From CAZTLE01 sp964614415 (GTDB lineage: Bacteria > Bacteroidota > Bacteroidia > Flavobacteriales > Flavobacteriaceae), in NCBI GenBank assembly GCA_964614415.1, contig CAZTLE010000001.1, forward strand, positions 15,401 to 79,400: a stretch of 64,000 bases of DNA, written 5' to 3'. Below the pieces are notes generated by a model, which was not told where the DNA came from, searched no databases, and was given only the letters and a program-made list of their open reading frames with translations. The position numbers and the translations under genes are program-made. The number at the start of each line of letters is the position of its first letter. Positions within the stretch are counted from its first letter, which is position 1. Shown piece by piece: positions 17,567 through 26,331 of this stretch.

Positions 17567-19246
17567 ATGACCGATCAAGAGATAGCCGGCCAGGTGGAAC
17601 TGCAGCATATTAGCACCATCGCCGGAAAGTTAGGACTGGATGCGGATGCCATCGAAATGTATGGCAAATACAAAGCAAAACTCCCGCATTCCATCATTGA
17701 TATGGATAAGGTACAGCAGAGCAATCTCGTGCTGGTTACCGCCATTTCTCCAACCCCTGCCGGGGAAGGAAAAACCACCATGTCTATCGGGCTTTCCGAA
17801 GGACTGAACCAACTGGGAAAACAAACCACTGTGGTTTTGCGTGAGCCTTCGCTGGGTCCGGTTTTCGGGATTAAAGGAGGCGCCACCGGCGGAGGGTACT
17901 CTCAGGTTCTTCCCATGGAAGACATCAATCTTCATTTCACAGGTGATTTTGCCGCCGTGGAAAAAGCCCACAATCTTTTGGCAGCGGTCATTGATAATAA
18001 CATTCAAAGCAAAACCAATTCACTGGGCATCGATGCCAGAACCGTTGTATGGAAGCGGGTTGTTGACATGAATGACAGGGCTTTGCGAAATATCGTTATA
18101 GGCCTTGGCGGACCTACACAGGGTGTACCCAGGGAAAGTGGTTTTGATATTACAGCTGCTTCTGAAATTATGGCCATTTTGTGCCTCGCAGATGATCTGG
18201 AGGACCTTAAAGAGCGCCTTGGAAATATTTTTGTCGGTTACACCTTTGGAAAAATAAGTGAAAGAAAGCCGGTATATGCCCGTGACCTGAAAGTTGAAGG
18301 TGCTATGGCCGCCCTGCTTAAAGATGCGGTCAAGCCCAATATGGTGCAGACCATCGAAGGAAACCCTGCCATTATTCATGGCGGGCCGTTCGCTAACATT
18401 GCACAAGGAACCAATACAGTCATCGCCACGCGCATGGGAATGTCCTTATCCGACTATACAGTTACCGAAGCCGGATTTGGTGCCGATCTGGGCGCCGAGA
18501 AGTTCCTGGATATCAAATGTCAAAGTGCCGGGATTTCCCCGAAAGCTGTGGTTTTAACAGCGACGATAAGAGCCTTGAAATATCACGGAGGAGCCGATTT
18601 GAAGTCACTTACCGAAGAGAATGTGGAGGCAGTCACAAAGGGCTTGCCCAATTTGGAAAAACACCTGGAAAATGTACGTCAGTTCGGTATTGAGCCGGTT
18701 ATAGCCATTAACAAATTCGTATCCGATACGGAAGCCGAGATCGCTGTGATCAGGTCTTTTGCCGAAGAAAAAGGGGTGCGCGTCGCCTTGGCCGAAGTAT
18801 GGGCCAAAGGAGGCAAAGGGGCTCTGGAACTGGCGCAGCATGTGGTAGAAGTGGTTGAAGCCAATACCAAAAAATTTACACCTATGTACGATTGGAGCAT
18901 GTCGGTCACCGAAAAGATCGAAGCTGTAGCCACCAAGATATACGGCGCTGCCGAAGTAGAGTATTCTTCCCAGGCAAAAAAGAACCTGCGAACTATAGCG
19001 GATCTGGGACTGGAAGGCCTTCCGGTGTGCATTGCCAAGACACAAAAATCCCTTTCAGATGACCCAACCCGCATCGGAAGACCAAGAGATTTTACGATTA
19101 ACATCCGGGAGATTGAAATTGCTGCGGGAGCAGGGTTTCTGGTGCCTATTACCGGAGATATGATGCGAATGCCCGGACTTCCGGGGCATCCGGCATCCGA
19201 GAATATTAGCATCGACAACGATGGTAATATTACCGGATTGTTTTGA
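17567..19246 (+). CDS. fhs: Formate-tetrahydrofolate ligase
   Basis: 559 residues, the usual family length. Catalyses ATP-dependent ligation of formate to tetrahydrofolate giving 10-formyl-THF. P-loop TPAGEGKTT (63-71) and family segments LREPSLGPVFGIKGGATGGGY and GFDITAASEIMAI are visible, and the C-terminus MPGLPGHPASENISID is typical. ATG at 17567. It precedes FdhD and the formate dehydrogenase genes on the same strand, though a 195-bp gap with a dispersed repeat separates them, so it may be transcribed separately. Together the genes offer two fates for formate: entry into the one-carbon pool or oxidation to CO2. Confidence 0.98.
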   Translation: MTDQEIAGQVELQHISTIAGKLGLDADAIEMYGKYKAKLPHSIIDMDKVQQSNLVLVTAISPTPAGEGKTTMSIGLSEGLNQLGKQTTVVLREPSLGPVFGIKGGATGGGYSQVLPMEDINLHFTGDFAAVEKAHNLLAAVIDNNIQSKTNSLGIDARTVVWKRVVDMNDRALRNIVIGLGGPTQGVPRESGFDITAASEIMAILCLADDLEDLKERLGNIFVGYTFGKISERKPVYARDLKVEGAMAALLKDAVKPNMVQTIEGNPAIIHGGPFANIAQGTNTVIATRMGMSLSDYTVTEAGFGADLGAEKFLDIKCQSAGISPKAVVLTATIRALKYHGGADLKSLTEENVEAVTKGLPNLEKHLENVRQFGIEPVIAINKFVSDTEAEIAVIRSFAEEKGVRVALAEVWAKGGKGALELAQHVVEVVEANTKKFTPMYDWSMSVTEKIEAVATKIYGAAEVEYSSQAKKNLRTIADLGLEGLPVCIAKTQKSLSDDPTRIGRPRDFTINIREIEIAAGAGFLVPITGDMMRMPGLPGHPASENISIDNDGNITGLF

Positions 19247-19380
19247 CCGTCATCTCGAATGAAACGGTCTTTCGAGGCTAGTGAAATGAGAGATTCCATT
19301 TTCATTTCGATGAGGATGAGAGTTCTCTCCTCCAAAGGCGGATCGAAATAACGACCGTGTTAAGACACTGTTTCTATACG
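19247..19380. repeat. Degenerate dispersed intergenic repeat
   Basis: The stretch starting CCGTCATCTCGAATG, with GAGATTCCATTTTC, CATTTCGATGAGGATGAG and TCGAAATAACGAC near its end, has the look of a dispersed non-coding repeat of Bacteroidota genomes (CGTCATTTCGA...GAGAT...ATCGAAATGACG): its two ends are roughly inverted copies. Recognised from memory of such elements; copy number cannot be checked within one window. Confidence 0.45.
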
Positions 19381-19401
19381 CCAAAATCGCGGAAAATCCG
19401 T

Positions 19402-19409
19402 TACATTTG
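19402..19409 (+). promoter_or_regulatory. Candidate -7 promoter element for the fdhD-formate dehydrogenase operon
   Basis: TACATTTG matches the Bacteroidota -7 consensus TAnnTTTG exactly and lies 32 nt before the ATG of fdhD. No exact TTG at the right distance for a -33 element was seen. Confidence 0.45.
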
Positions 19410-19441
19410 TTAGTAAGCCCCCTGTTTAGAACCTTTTAGCC

Positions 19442-20266
19442 ATGGCTACACGAGACTACGAAGGCAGAAAATTTGATGCGGAATCGATTGAGAATATACT
19501 CGATTCGTTGACCGTTGAAGAAGCCCTTCAGATAAATATAAACGATACCCCTTTTACGGTTTCCATGCGGACTCCGGGTGAAGATGTTAGTCTGGTTCGT
19601 GGTATGTTGCATTCCGAAGGAATATTGAAGAACACGTCCTTTAGCCCGGATGTAGTGATCAAAAAAGAGAATGAAAAGGGGATTGTTACGGTTGTGAACG
19701 TGACTATTCCGGAGAATGAGCTAGGCGAGGGATATTCCAACAGCCGAAGCTTGCTTTCCGTCTCTTCCTGCGGTGTATGCGGAAAGACAGAGCTTAGCGA
19801 TCTCACCTTCATGGGAAGGACCATCGACGACAAGGAGAAAATTGAGATCAGCCAACTGCACGAGCTATTCAACAAGATGAATGCCTATCAGTTCGATTTT
19901 CGGCAGTCGGGCGGTACGCATGCTGCAGCAGCTTTCGATCTCGAAGGGAATTTGCTATGCGCTATGGAAGATATAGGTAGGCACAATGCCGTAGATAAAG
20001 TAATTGGGAAGTTGATACTCTCGGGACAATTGAAGCAGGCACAGGTTATGACTGTTAGCGGACGTATTTCCTATGAAATCGTTATCAAATGCTTCAAGGG
20101 AAGACTTCCGTTCCTGGCGGCCGTTTCGGCGCCGTCGTCTTTGGCGGTGGATTATGCGAAGGAATTAGGAATTACGCTGTTCGCTTTCTGCCGTGATAAA
20201 CGCGCTACCTGCTACTCACATCCAGAGCGCACCAAATTGGATAATACATCCCGCCAGACGGGTTAA
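19442..20266 (+). CDS. fdhD: Formate dehydrogenase accessory sulfurtransferase FdhD
   Basis: 274 residues. FdhD transfers sulfur from a cysteine desulfurase to the bis-MGD cofactor of formate dehydrogenase. The sulfur-carrying cysteine pair is in SSCGVCGK (Cys110, Cys113); other family segments are MRTPGEDVSLVRGMLHSEGI, QSGGTHAAAAF, MEDIGRHNAVDKVIG and VSAPSSLAVDYA. It opens the formate dehydrogenase gene set; its stop is 9 nt before the next start, so they share a transcript. Confidence 0.97.
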   Translation: MATRDYEGRKFDAESIENILDSLTVEEALQININDTPFTVSMRTPGEDVSLVRGMLHSEGILKNTSFSPDVVIKKENEKGIVTVVNVTIPENELGEGYSNSRSLLSVSSCGVCGKTELSDLTFMGRTIDDKEKIEISQLHELFNKMNAYQFDFRQSGGTHAAAAFDLEGNLLCAMEDIGRHNAVDKVIGKLILSGQLKQAQVMTVSGRISYEIVIKCFKGRLPFLAAVSAPSSLAVDYAKELGITLFAFCRDKRATCYSHPERTKLDNTSRQTG

Positions 20267-20275
20267 TAAAGATAT

Positions 20276-21928
20276 ATGTCAGATAATTTAAGTGAATTAT
20301 TAGGCCGCAGAGGCATACAGGAGAATCTCTTCGATAAGATGGGTCGGTTGGCGCAGCCCGCCGGATCTCCAAGTGATGAAGAGTTGGCCGTTTTAGCTGA
20401 TGAGTTCCTGATTGGAAATGCCAATACTTACGGAACGGCTACTTTCTATGACTTTCTGAAACCCGAGAACAAAGGGAAGAAGGTCTATGTATGCAACGGA
20501 ACAGCTTGTCTGTGTGCCGGAACCCAGGAAAACGTAATTCAGGAATTAAAGGGACATTTCAGGGAAGATCAAATTGGGCACATGACCTGTTTGGGGCGAT
20601 GCCATGAGAATAGCGCTTTTCATTACAACGGAAAGAACTATTCCGGAAGTGCGCTGGATAGCCTGAATGACCTGTTAGAATCTGATACGGATAAAAATCA
20701 GGACCGATATAATGTAAAAGCAAGCGGCGCTGAAATTCTTACGCTGCCGTTCACTTCAGTATCCGAATACTATGCGCCTTTCCTCGAAGCATTGAAACGG
20801 GATTCGGCCGAGGTACTGGAAGAGATCAAAACGTCCAATGTCAGAGGACGTGGAGGCGCCGGTTTCCCCATGGGTCTTAAGCTTGAGTTCTGCCGAAACG
20901 TAGATAACAAGACCAAGTTCATTATTTGCAATGCCGATGAAGGAGATCCGGGAGCCTATTCGGACCGGTATTTATTGGAAGAGCGACCACATTCGGTACT
21001 CTTCGGAATGCTGATTTCCGGCTACGTCACTCATGCGAGTTATGGAATTCTCTACATCCGGGCCGAGTATCCGGAGTCTGTCGATATAGTTCAGAAAGCG
21101 ATCGATGAACTTCGAGATGCCGGACTTATAGGCGAGAATATTGCTGAAAGTGGTTTCAATTTTGATTTCAAGATCATCCAGGCGCAGGGCTCTTACATTT
21201 GCGGTGAAGAGACGGCGCTTATCAACTCCATTGAAGGGCAACGCCCTGAAGTTAGGGTCCGTCCACCTTACCCTGCACAGAAAGGACTGTTCAACAAGCC
21301 AACGGTTGTAAACAATGTTGAGACCCTGGCTGCTTTGCACTATATCATCGAGAATGGCGGACAGGCCTGGAAAGATATTGGGACAGAGCGTTCCTCGGGG
21401 ACCAAACTGGTTTGCCTGGATAGCTTTTTCAATAACCCGGGAATGTACGAAGTTGAAATGGGAACACCTTTGTCAGTCGTTGTGAACGATCTGGGCGGCG
21501 GATTCAAGACCGATGTGAAAGCCTTGCAAATTGGCGGTCCGCTCGGCGGACTGGTTCCCGTAGAGAAGATTGACGCCCTTACGTTGGATTTCGAATCGTT
21601 CTCGAAGGAAGGATTCTTGTTAGGACATGCCTCGGTGGTGAGTATTCCGGCCGATTTTCCAATTCTGAAATTTATTGAACACCTATTCGATTTTGCGGCC
21701 TATGAAAGTTGCGGGAAGTGTTTCCCATGTCGTTTAGGGACGAAACGCGGACAGGAAATGGCCGAAAAGGCGTTTACGTCCGATTATAAGATAGACAGAA
21801 ACCTGTTTAATGATTTGCTAACCACGCTGGAGGAGGGTTCGCTCTGTGCTCATGGCGGTGGTATCCCATTACCGGTGCGTAATGCACTGCAATATTTTGA
21901 TTCTGAATTGAAGGAATACTTTGCGTAG
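20276..21928 (+). CDS. fdsB: NAD-dependent formate dehydrogenase beta subunit (NuoE-NuoF fusion type)
   Basis: 550 residues. An N-terminal thioredoxin-like [2Fe-2S] domain has ligands Cys73 and Cys78 (CNGTAC) and Cys105 and Cys109 (CLGRC), as in NuoE. The NuoF-like part follows: FMN/NADH motif RGRGGAGFPMG (about 190-200), NADEGDPGAYSDR, an SLBB region, and C-terminal [4Fe-4S] ligands in ESCGKCFPCRLGT (Cys479, Cys482, Cys485) plus SLCAHGGG. The subunit moves electrons between the catalytic subunit and NAD(H). The gamma subunit found separately in some fds operons is fused here. Between fdhD and the catalytic subunit, same strand. Confidence 0.93.
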   Translation: MSDNLSELLGRRGIQENLFDKMGRLAQPAGSPSDEELAVLADEFLIGNANTYGTATFYDFLKPENKGKKVYVCNGTACLCAGTQENVIQELKGHFREDQIGHMTCLGRCHENSAFHYNGKNYSGSALDSLNDLLESDTDKNQDRYNVKASGAEILTLPFTSVSEYYAPFLEALKRDSAEVLEEIKTSNVRGRGGAGFPMGLKLEFCRNVDNKTKFIICNADEGDPGAYSDRYLLEERPHSVLFGMLISGYVTHASYGILYIRAEYPESVDIVQKAIDELRDAGLIGENIAESGFNFDFKIIQAQGSYICGEETALINSIEGQRPEVRVRPPYPAQKGLFNKPTVVNNVETLAALHYIIENGGQAWKDIGTERSSGTKLVCLDSFFNNPGMYEVEMGTPLSVVVNDLGGGFKTDVKALQIGGPLGGLVPVEKIDALTLDFESFSKEGFLLGHASVVSIPADFPILKFIEHLFDFAAYESCGKCFPCRLGTKRGQEMAEKAFTSDYKIDRNLFNDLLTTLEEGSLCAHGGGIPLPVRNALQYFDSELKEYFA

Positions 21929-21950
21929 CCCTTCATAAAAAAATATACCT

Positions 21951-24746
21951 ATGAAAGACGCGTATATAGATCAGCAGGCATTTGAATCCACGGCAGAAGT
22001 GGATAAGAAAATGGCCTATATCGACGGACAACCTTTCGAAATCAAGGAAGGGGAGACCATGCTTTCATTTATTAGAAGGTACAAGGATAAACACCTCGTA
22101 CCTACCTTGTGCGATGCTCCAAACCTGGACCCATTCGGTTCATGTCGTGTGTGCAGTGTGGAGGTGGCTCTTAGTGAAGATGGTCCGGTAAAGACCATGG
22201 CATCCTGCCACTCTCCGGTGGGTGAAGGGCAATACATCTACACCAGCACCGCTTCGGTGAAAGCACTTCGGAAGAATATTATCGAGTTGGTGCTTACCGA
22301 TCATCCGCTCGATTGCCTAACCTGTGAAGTCAATGGCAATTGCGAATTGCAAACGGTTGCCGCTCAGGTTGGGATACGCGATGTGCGCTATCCGGAAGGA
22401 GAGAATCACTTGCACAAGGAGAAGGATCTAAGTCATCCGTATATGACTTCCGATCTCTCCAAATGCATCAACTGCTACCGCTGCGTTCGTGCCTGCGACG
22501 AAGTACAGGGAGAGTTTGTGTTGAGCATGGCGGGAAGAGGTTTCGACTCGCATATTATCAAGGGCCTGGATCAGTCTTTCATGGAATCCGATTGTGTAAG
22601 TTGTGGTGCTTGTTCACAGGCGTGTCCCACTTCGGCTATTTCGGATGTATTCCAATCGAAGGCCATTATGGCGACCGATACCACACGTACGGTCTGCACC
22701 TATTGCGGTGTAGGTTGTAACCTGGAGGTATCTACAAGCAGTGGTGAAATTGTGAGTATCACTGCACCGTACGATGCAGAGGTGAATCAAGGCCATACCT
22801 GCCTCAAGGGGCGCTATGCGTTTAAATTCTATGACCATCCCGAGCGCTTGAAGTCGCCTATGATCAAGCGAAATGGTGAGTTTGAAGAGGTGAGCTGGGA
22901 TGAAGTATACGATTATATCACATCGAAGTTTAACTACTACAAAGAAGAATTCGGACCGGATTCTCTGGCCGGAATTTCGTCCTCACGATGTACGAACGAA
23001 GAGAACTACTTAATGCAGAAGTTCTATCGTGCGGTGATTCAAACAAACAATATCGACGGATGTGCCCGGGTATGTCATTCGCCTACCGCTTTAGGTATGC
23101 AGCGCACCTTTGGTACAGGAGCCGCGACCAATTCCATAGAAGACATAAAACATACGAATTGTGTTATGATCATTGGCGCCAATCCTACGGATGCGCATCC
23201 CGTGACCGGAGCCAAGTTGAAGCAGTTCGCGATGAAGAACGATAATGTGACGATAGTCATCGATCCGCGACGTACGGAGATGGCGCGCTATGCCGATTAC
23301 CACTTGCCATTACGACCTGGGACGAACGTAGCGGTGCTCAATATGATGATGTACTATATCATTTCAGAAGGGCTAACGGATGACGATTTCATCGCCAATC
23401 GCAGCGAGGGATACGAAGAATTTAAAGAGCACATACTTCAGCTGGACATCGATAAGATGGAAGCGGTTTCCGGTGTTGACAGAAACCTGGTACGTGAGGC
23501 AGCTATAGCTTATGCCACAGCCCCTAATGCCATGTCTTTCCATGGATTGGGTGTTACCGAGCACTCCCAGGGAACCTTCACGGTAATGCAGATTGCCGAT
23601 TTGGCAATCATGACTGGAAACATTGGTCGACCGGGAGTAGGGGTGAATCCGCTACGTGGGCAGAACAATGTACAAGGATCGGCTGATATGGGCGTACAAC
23701 CCCATCAGGGTGCCGGATACCTCGACGTTACAAAAGACGATGTCAACGAGAAATACAATATGTTCTATGGTGTGGATGTACCCACACATATCGGGTATAA
23801 GATCCCTGAAATGTTCGAAGCAGCACTCGAAGGAAAACTGAAGGCGCTTTGGATCATTGGAGAGGATGTGGTGCAAACCGATCCAAACACCAAAAAAGTA
23901 ATCCGTGCGCTGGAAGCGACCGATCTCGTGATCGTCCAGGAACTGTTCATGACGGAAACAGCCAAGTGCGCCGATGTGATCCTGCCCGGTTCGTCTTTCC
24001 TCGAAAAGAGTGGCACATTCACGAATGGAGAGCGCAGGGTACAGGCCGTACGACAGGTGGTTGAGCCTCTGGAAGGTACTAAACCCGACGGTCAGATTAT
24101 CGTTGATATTATGAATCGTATGGGATATGATCAGCCCGATTATACCCCGGATGGCATGCTGGATGAGATTTCTCAGATCGTGCCGTTCTTTGCGGGAATC
24201 CGATGGGATCGTCTGGGTGATAATGGTCTGCAATGGCCGGTTGCTCCGGATGGTACCGATACGCAAATTCTTCACAAAGAGGAATTCAAACGCGGTAAAG
24301 GCTACTTCGAGTTCAACCCCTGGGAAGAAACTGTGGAGATCACCGAACACGGCAAGGACTATCCATACATCCTTACGACCAACCGCGAGTTGGAGCACTA
24401 CAATTGCGGTGCCATGACACGCCGAACAGCCAATGAAAAGATACTTTCGGACGACTACCTGATGATCAATCCACAGGATGCGGCTGAAAACCTCATCAAC
24501 GAAGGAGATTATGTTTGCCTGGAATCGCCACGCGGAAAGGTGGACGTTAAAGCTCGCATTACAGATGAAGTAAAGCCCGGAATTCTGAGTAGCACGTTCC
24601 ACTTCCCGGAGATCATGATGAACATCATTACCAGTGATGTACATGATTCGGAAGCGAAATGTCCGGAATATAAAGTAGTTGCCGTACGTATTCGGAAGAG
24701 TAAGGGCAAGTTCAAGCAGAAGATGCAACAACAAGCGGAAGCCTGA
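21951..24746 (+). CDS. fdsA: Formate dehydrogenase alpha (catalytic, Mo/W-bis-MGD) subunit
   Basis: 931 residues. N-terminal [2Fe-2S] domain (Cys54, Cys65, Cys68, Cys86), a His/Cys [4Fe-4S] site (HPLDCLTCEVNGNC), two ferredoxin-type [4Fe-4S] clusters (CINCYRCVRACDE and CVSCGACSQACPTS), then the molybdopterin part with its own [4Fe-4S] motif CTYCGVGCNLEV (from Cys249). The active-site residue is a cysteine: GCARVCHSPTALGM, Cys375 followed by His376, so this is not a selenoprotein. The C-terminus holds a molybdopterin-dinucleotide-binding domain (LTTNRELEHYNCGAMTRR). Catalyses reversible HCOO-/CO2 conversion. Its last base overlaps the ATG of the ModE-like gene (TGATG). Confidence 0.96.
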   Translation: MKDAYIDQQAFESTAEVDKKMAYIDGQPFEIKEGETMLSFIRRYKDKHLVPTLCDAPNLDPFGSCRVCSVEVALSEDGPVKTMASCHSPVGEGQYIYTSTASVKALRKNIIELVLTDHPLDCLTCEVNGNCELQTVAAQVGIRDVRYPEGENHLHKEKDLSHPYMTSDLSKCINCYRCVRACDEVQGEFVLSMAGRGFDSHIIKGLDQSFMESDCVSCGACSQACPTSAISDVFQSKAIMATDTTRTVCTYCGVGCNLEVSTSSGEIVSITAPYDAEVNQGHTCLKGRYAFKFYDHPERLKSPMIKRNGEFEEVSWDEVYDYITSKFNYYKEEFGPDSLAGISSSRCTNEENYLMQKFYRAVIQTNNIDGCARVCHSPTALGMQRTFGTGAATNSIEDIKHTNCVMIIGANPTDAHPVTGAKLKQFAMKNDNVTIVIDPRRTEMARYADYHLPLRPGTNVAVLNMMMYYIISEGLTDDDFIANRSEGYEEFKEHILQLDIDKMEAVSGVDRNLVREAAIAYATAPNAMSFHGLGVTEHSQGTFTVMQIADLAIMTGNIGRPGVGVNPLRGQNNVQGSADMGVQPHQGAGYLDVTKDDVNEKYNMFYGVDVPTHIGYKIPEMFEAALEGKLKALWIIGEDVVQTDPNTKKVIRALEATDLVIVQELFMTETAKCADVILPGSSFLEKSGTFTNGERRVQAVRQVVEPLEGTKPDGQIIVDIMNRMGYDQPDYTPDGMLDEISQIVPFFAGIRWDRLGDNGLQWPVAPDGTDTQILHKEEFKRGKGYFEFNPWEETVEITEHGKDYPYILTTNRELEHYNCGAMTRRTANEKILSDDYLMINPQDAAENLINEGDYVCLESPRGKVDVKARITDEVKPGILSSTFHFPEIMMNIITSDVHDSEAKCPEYKVVAVRIRKSKGKFKQKMQQQAEA

Positions 24747-25084
24747 TGAAATACAAGATCAAAAGTCGGATCTGGATCGAAGCCGATGACAATATGTTAC
24801 TCGGGGAAGGGCGGGTGCGACTTTTGAAAGCCATAGACGAAACCGGCTCTCTTTCCAAGGCAGCCAAATCTCAGAACATGTCGTACAAGAAAGCCTGGCG
24901 GTTGATCGATGAGGTCAATCAATCCGCCAAGGAACCTGTGGTTATTGCCAGTATTGGCGGCAAGGATGGGGGAGGTTCGGCCTTAACGCCTTATGGAAAG
25001 TCACTGGTAGACGCTTTTGAAGAGATCAACAGGAATTGTTGGGAATACCTGGATTCCCAGGTGTCCAAGATCGCAGGGATGTGA
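24746..25084 (+). CDS. ModE N-terminal-type winged-helix protein
   Basis: 112 residues forming only the DNA-binding half of ModE: IWIEADDNMLLGEGRVRLL, then the helix-turn-helix ETGSLSKAAKSQNMSYKKAW and a wing with GGKDGGGSALTPYG. No TOBE/molybdate-binding domain is attached, so either it senses molybdate through a partner or acts constitutively. Translationally coupled to the formate dehydrogenase subunit (overlap of one base) and to mobA (overlap of four), which ties it to molybdenum-enzyme regulation. Confidence 0.92.
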   Translation: MKYKIKSRIWIEADDNMLLGEGRVRLLKAIDETGSLSKAAKSQNMSYKKAWRLIDEVNQSAKEPVVIASIGGKDGGGSALTPYGKSLVDAFEEINRNCWEYLDSQVSKIAGM

Positions 25085-25677
25085 CTTCAGAAACAAATTC
25101 AAACAACATTACGGGTATTATTCTGGCTGGCGGAAAAAGCAGCCGTATGGGGCGCGATAAGGGGCTTATCGAATTCCAGGGAAAGACATTTGTTGAGTAT
25201 GTACTGGCCGCTATGAAACCGTTGGTGCAGGACGTGATTATCGTAACCGGAAATCCGGAATACGATCGGTTCGATGCACAAAGGATAGAAGACAGTGTTC
25301 CGGATGCCGGACCACTGGCTGGTGTATTAACCGGACTTCAGCATTCAAAAACCGACAGAAACCTGGTTGTAAGCTGTGATATTCCGGGCATAACAACCGA
25401 CCACCTTAAGCGTTTAACAGAGCTTTCCCCGAAAGAACAGCCGGATGTGGTTCAACTCGCCCGTGGAACGCAGACGATGCCCCTGGTTGCTTTATACAGC
25501 AAATCCTGTATGCAAACCTTTAAAGGCTTATTGGATAGTGGAGAACGCAGATTACGGTATGCCGTGAGTCAGTGTAAAACACTTACACTAACAATGGAGG
25601 ATTCATGGTGGGGAGGCGTGGAAGACATCAATACACCCGATCAATTCGAGGGTTTACAAGATCATTACTCCGGATAG
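25081..25677 (+). CDS. mobA: Molybdenum cofactor guanylyltransferase MobA
   Basis: 198 residues from a GTG at 25081, chosen because it overlaps the ModE stop as ATGTGA and directly precedes the family N-terminus; an upstream TTG at 25036 would add 15 residues of no family character. The nucleotidyltransferase signature GIILAGGKSSRMGRDKG is followed by VPDAGPLAGVLTGL and SCDIPGI. MobA attaches GMP to molybdopterin, making the MGD cofactor required by the formate dehydrogenase upstream. Its 3' end overlaps the convergent DinB-like gene by 13 bp. Confidence 0.95.
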   Translation: MTSETNSNNITGIILAGGKSSRMGRDKGLIEFQGKTFVEYVLAAMKPLVQDVIIVTGNPEYDRFDAQRIEDSVPDAGPLAGVLTGLQHSKTDRNLVVSCDIPGITTDHLKRLTELSPKEQPDVVQLARGTQTMPLVALYSKSCMQTFKGLLDSGERRLRYAVSQCKTLTLTMEDSWWGGVEDINTPDQFEGLQDHYSG

Positions 25678-26324
25678 TTCTCGTGCGTTTTGATTTGCCG
25701 GATCTGCCGCAAATGGCGATCGGTATGTGCTATTCCGATAAGTAGCAGTTGATGCAGGTCGCGAACGTCTGCTATGGTAAGCTGGTTGAGGTCCCTTCCA
25801 ACGACAGAATTTCGATAGGTAACATGCTTCCGGAGATCGGCCTTGGTTTCCTCAACGAATTTCGAAAGTTCTTCCCGCGCTTTGTAGAATGCATTTTCGC
25901 ATGCTTCCGGAGACGCATACTTACCTCTGGGCTCAAGGAACCATGATGCCTTTCCTGAGGTCGTATCCGTTGCATAGTTGGTGAATCGTTCGTCTTGTCC
26001 TTCGGTAATGGATCGGTATTGCAATTGTTCCGGAGCTTTGGAAGTCACGGTTATTTCCCTGTAGTGAAGCTGATTTTGCATTTCCAGATGTTCCACAATT
26101 TCGAGTATGGACCAGCGGGTGCTGTCTTCTTTGAAAAGCCATTGTTCAGCCGTTAACGAAGCTAGTTCCGAACGAAGTTCGTCGGTTGTCCGGTCCAATT
26201 CTGAAAGGATGAAAGCTCTGTCTTCATCGGTCCACCACGGTTCGGAAGAAGACGTTTCAGTCGGCTGCCTGCATCCGGAGATAAGCAAAACAAGGAGTAA
26301 TACCGGAAGTAGTTTCTTCGTCAT
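25665..26324 (-). CDS. DinB-like four-helix lipoprotein
   Basis: 219 residues from ATG 26324; lipoprotein signal LLPVLLLVLLISGC. The body matches the DinB/YfiT-like metal-binding four-helix bundle: WSILEIVEHLEMQNQLHY and, near the end, LLIGIAHTDRHLRQI, which supply three possible metal-ligand histidines. Enzymatic role unknown; DinB-like proteins include thiol transferases. A lipoprotein version would act in the periplasm. Last gene of a tightly packed minus-strand operon with the sterol desaturase-family gene (7-nt gap). Confidence 0.85.
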   Translation of the reverse strand: MTKKLLPVLLLVLLISGCRQPTETSSSEPWWTDEDRAFILSELDRTTDELRSELASLTAEQWLFKEDSTRWSILEIVEHLEMQNQLHYREITVTSKAPEQLQYRSITEGQDERFTNYATDTTSGKASWFLEPRGKYASPEACENAFYKAREELSKFVEETKADLRKHVTYRNSVVGRDLNQLTIADVRDLHQLLLIGIAHTDRHLRQIRQIKTHENYPE

Positions 26325-26331
26325 GTTCGGA

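Noticed and set aside
23061..23080. Selenocysteine at the formate dehydrogenase active site
   Set aside because: The active-site codon is TGT (Cys375); there is no in-frame TGA and no need for a SECIS element.
23652..24734. 360-codon open frame on the minus strand
   Set aside because: Lies fully within the formate dehydrogenase alpha gene, which has clear motifs throughout; the antisense frame has no family features and is a coding shadow.
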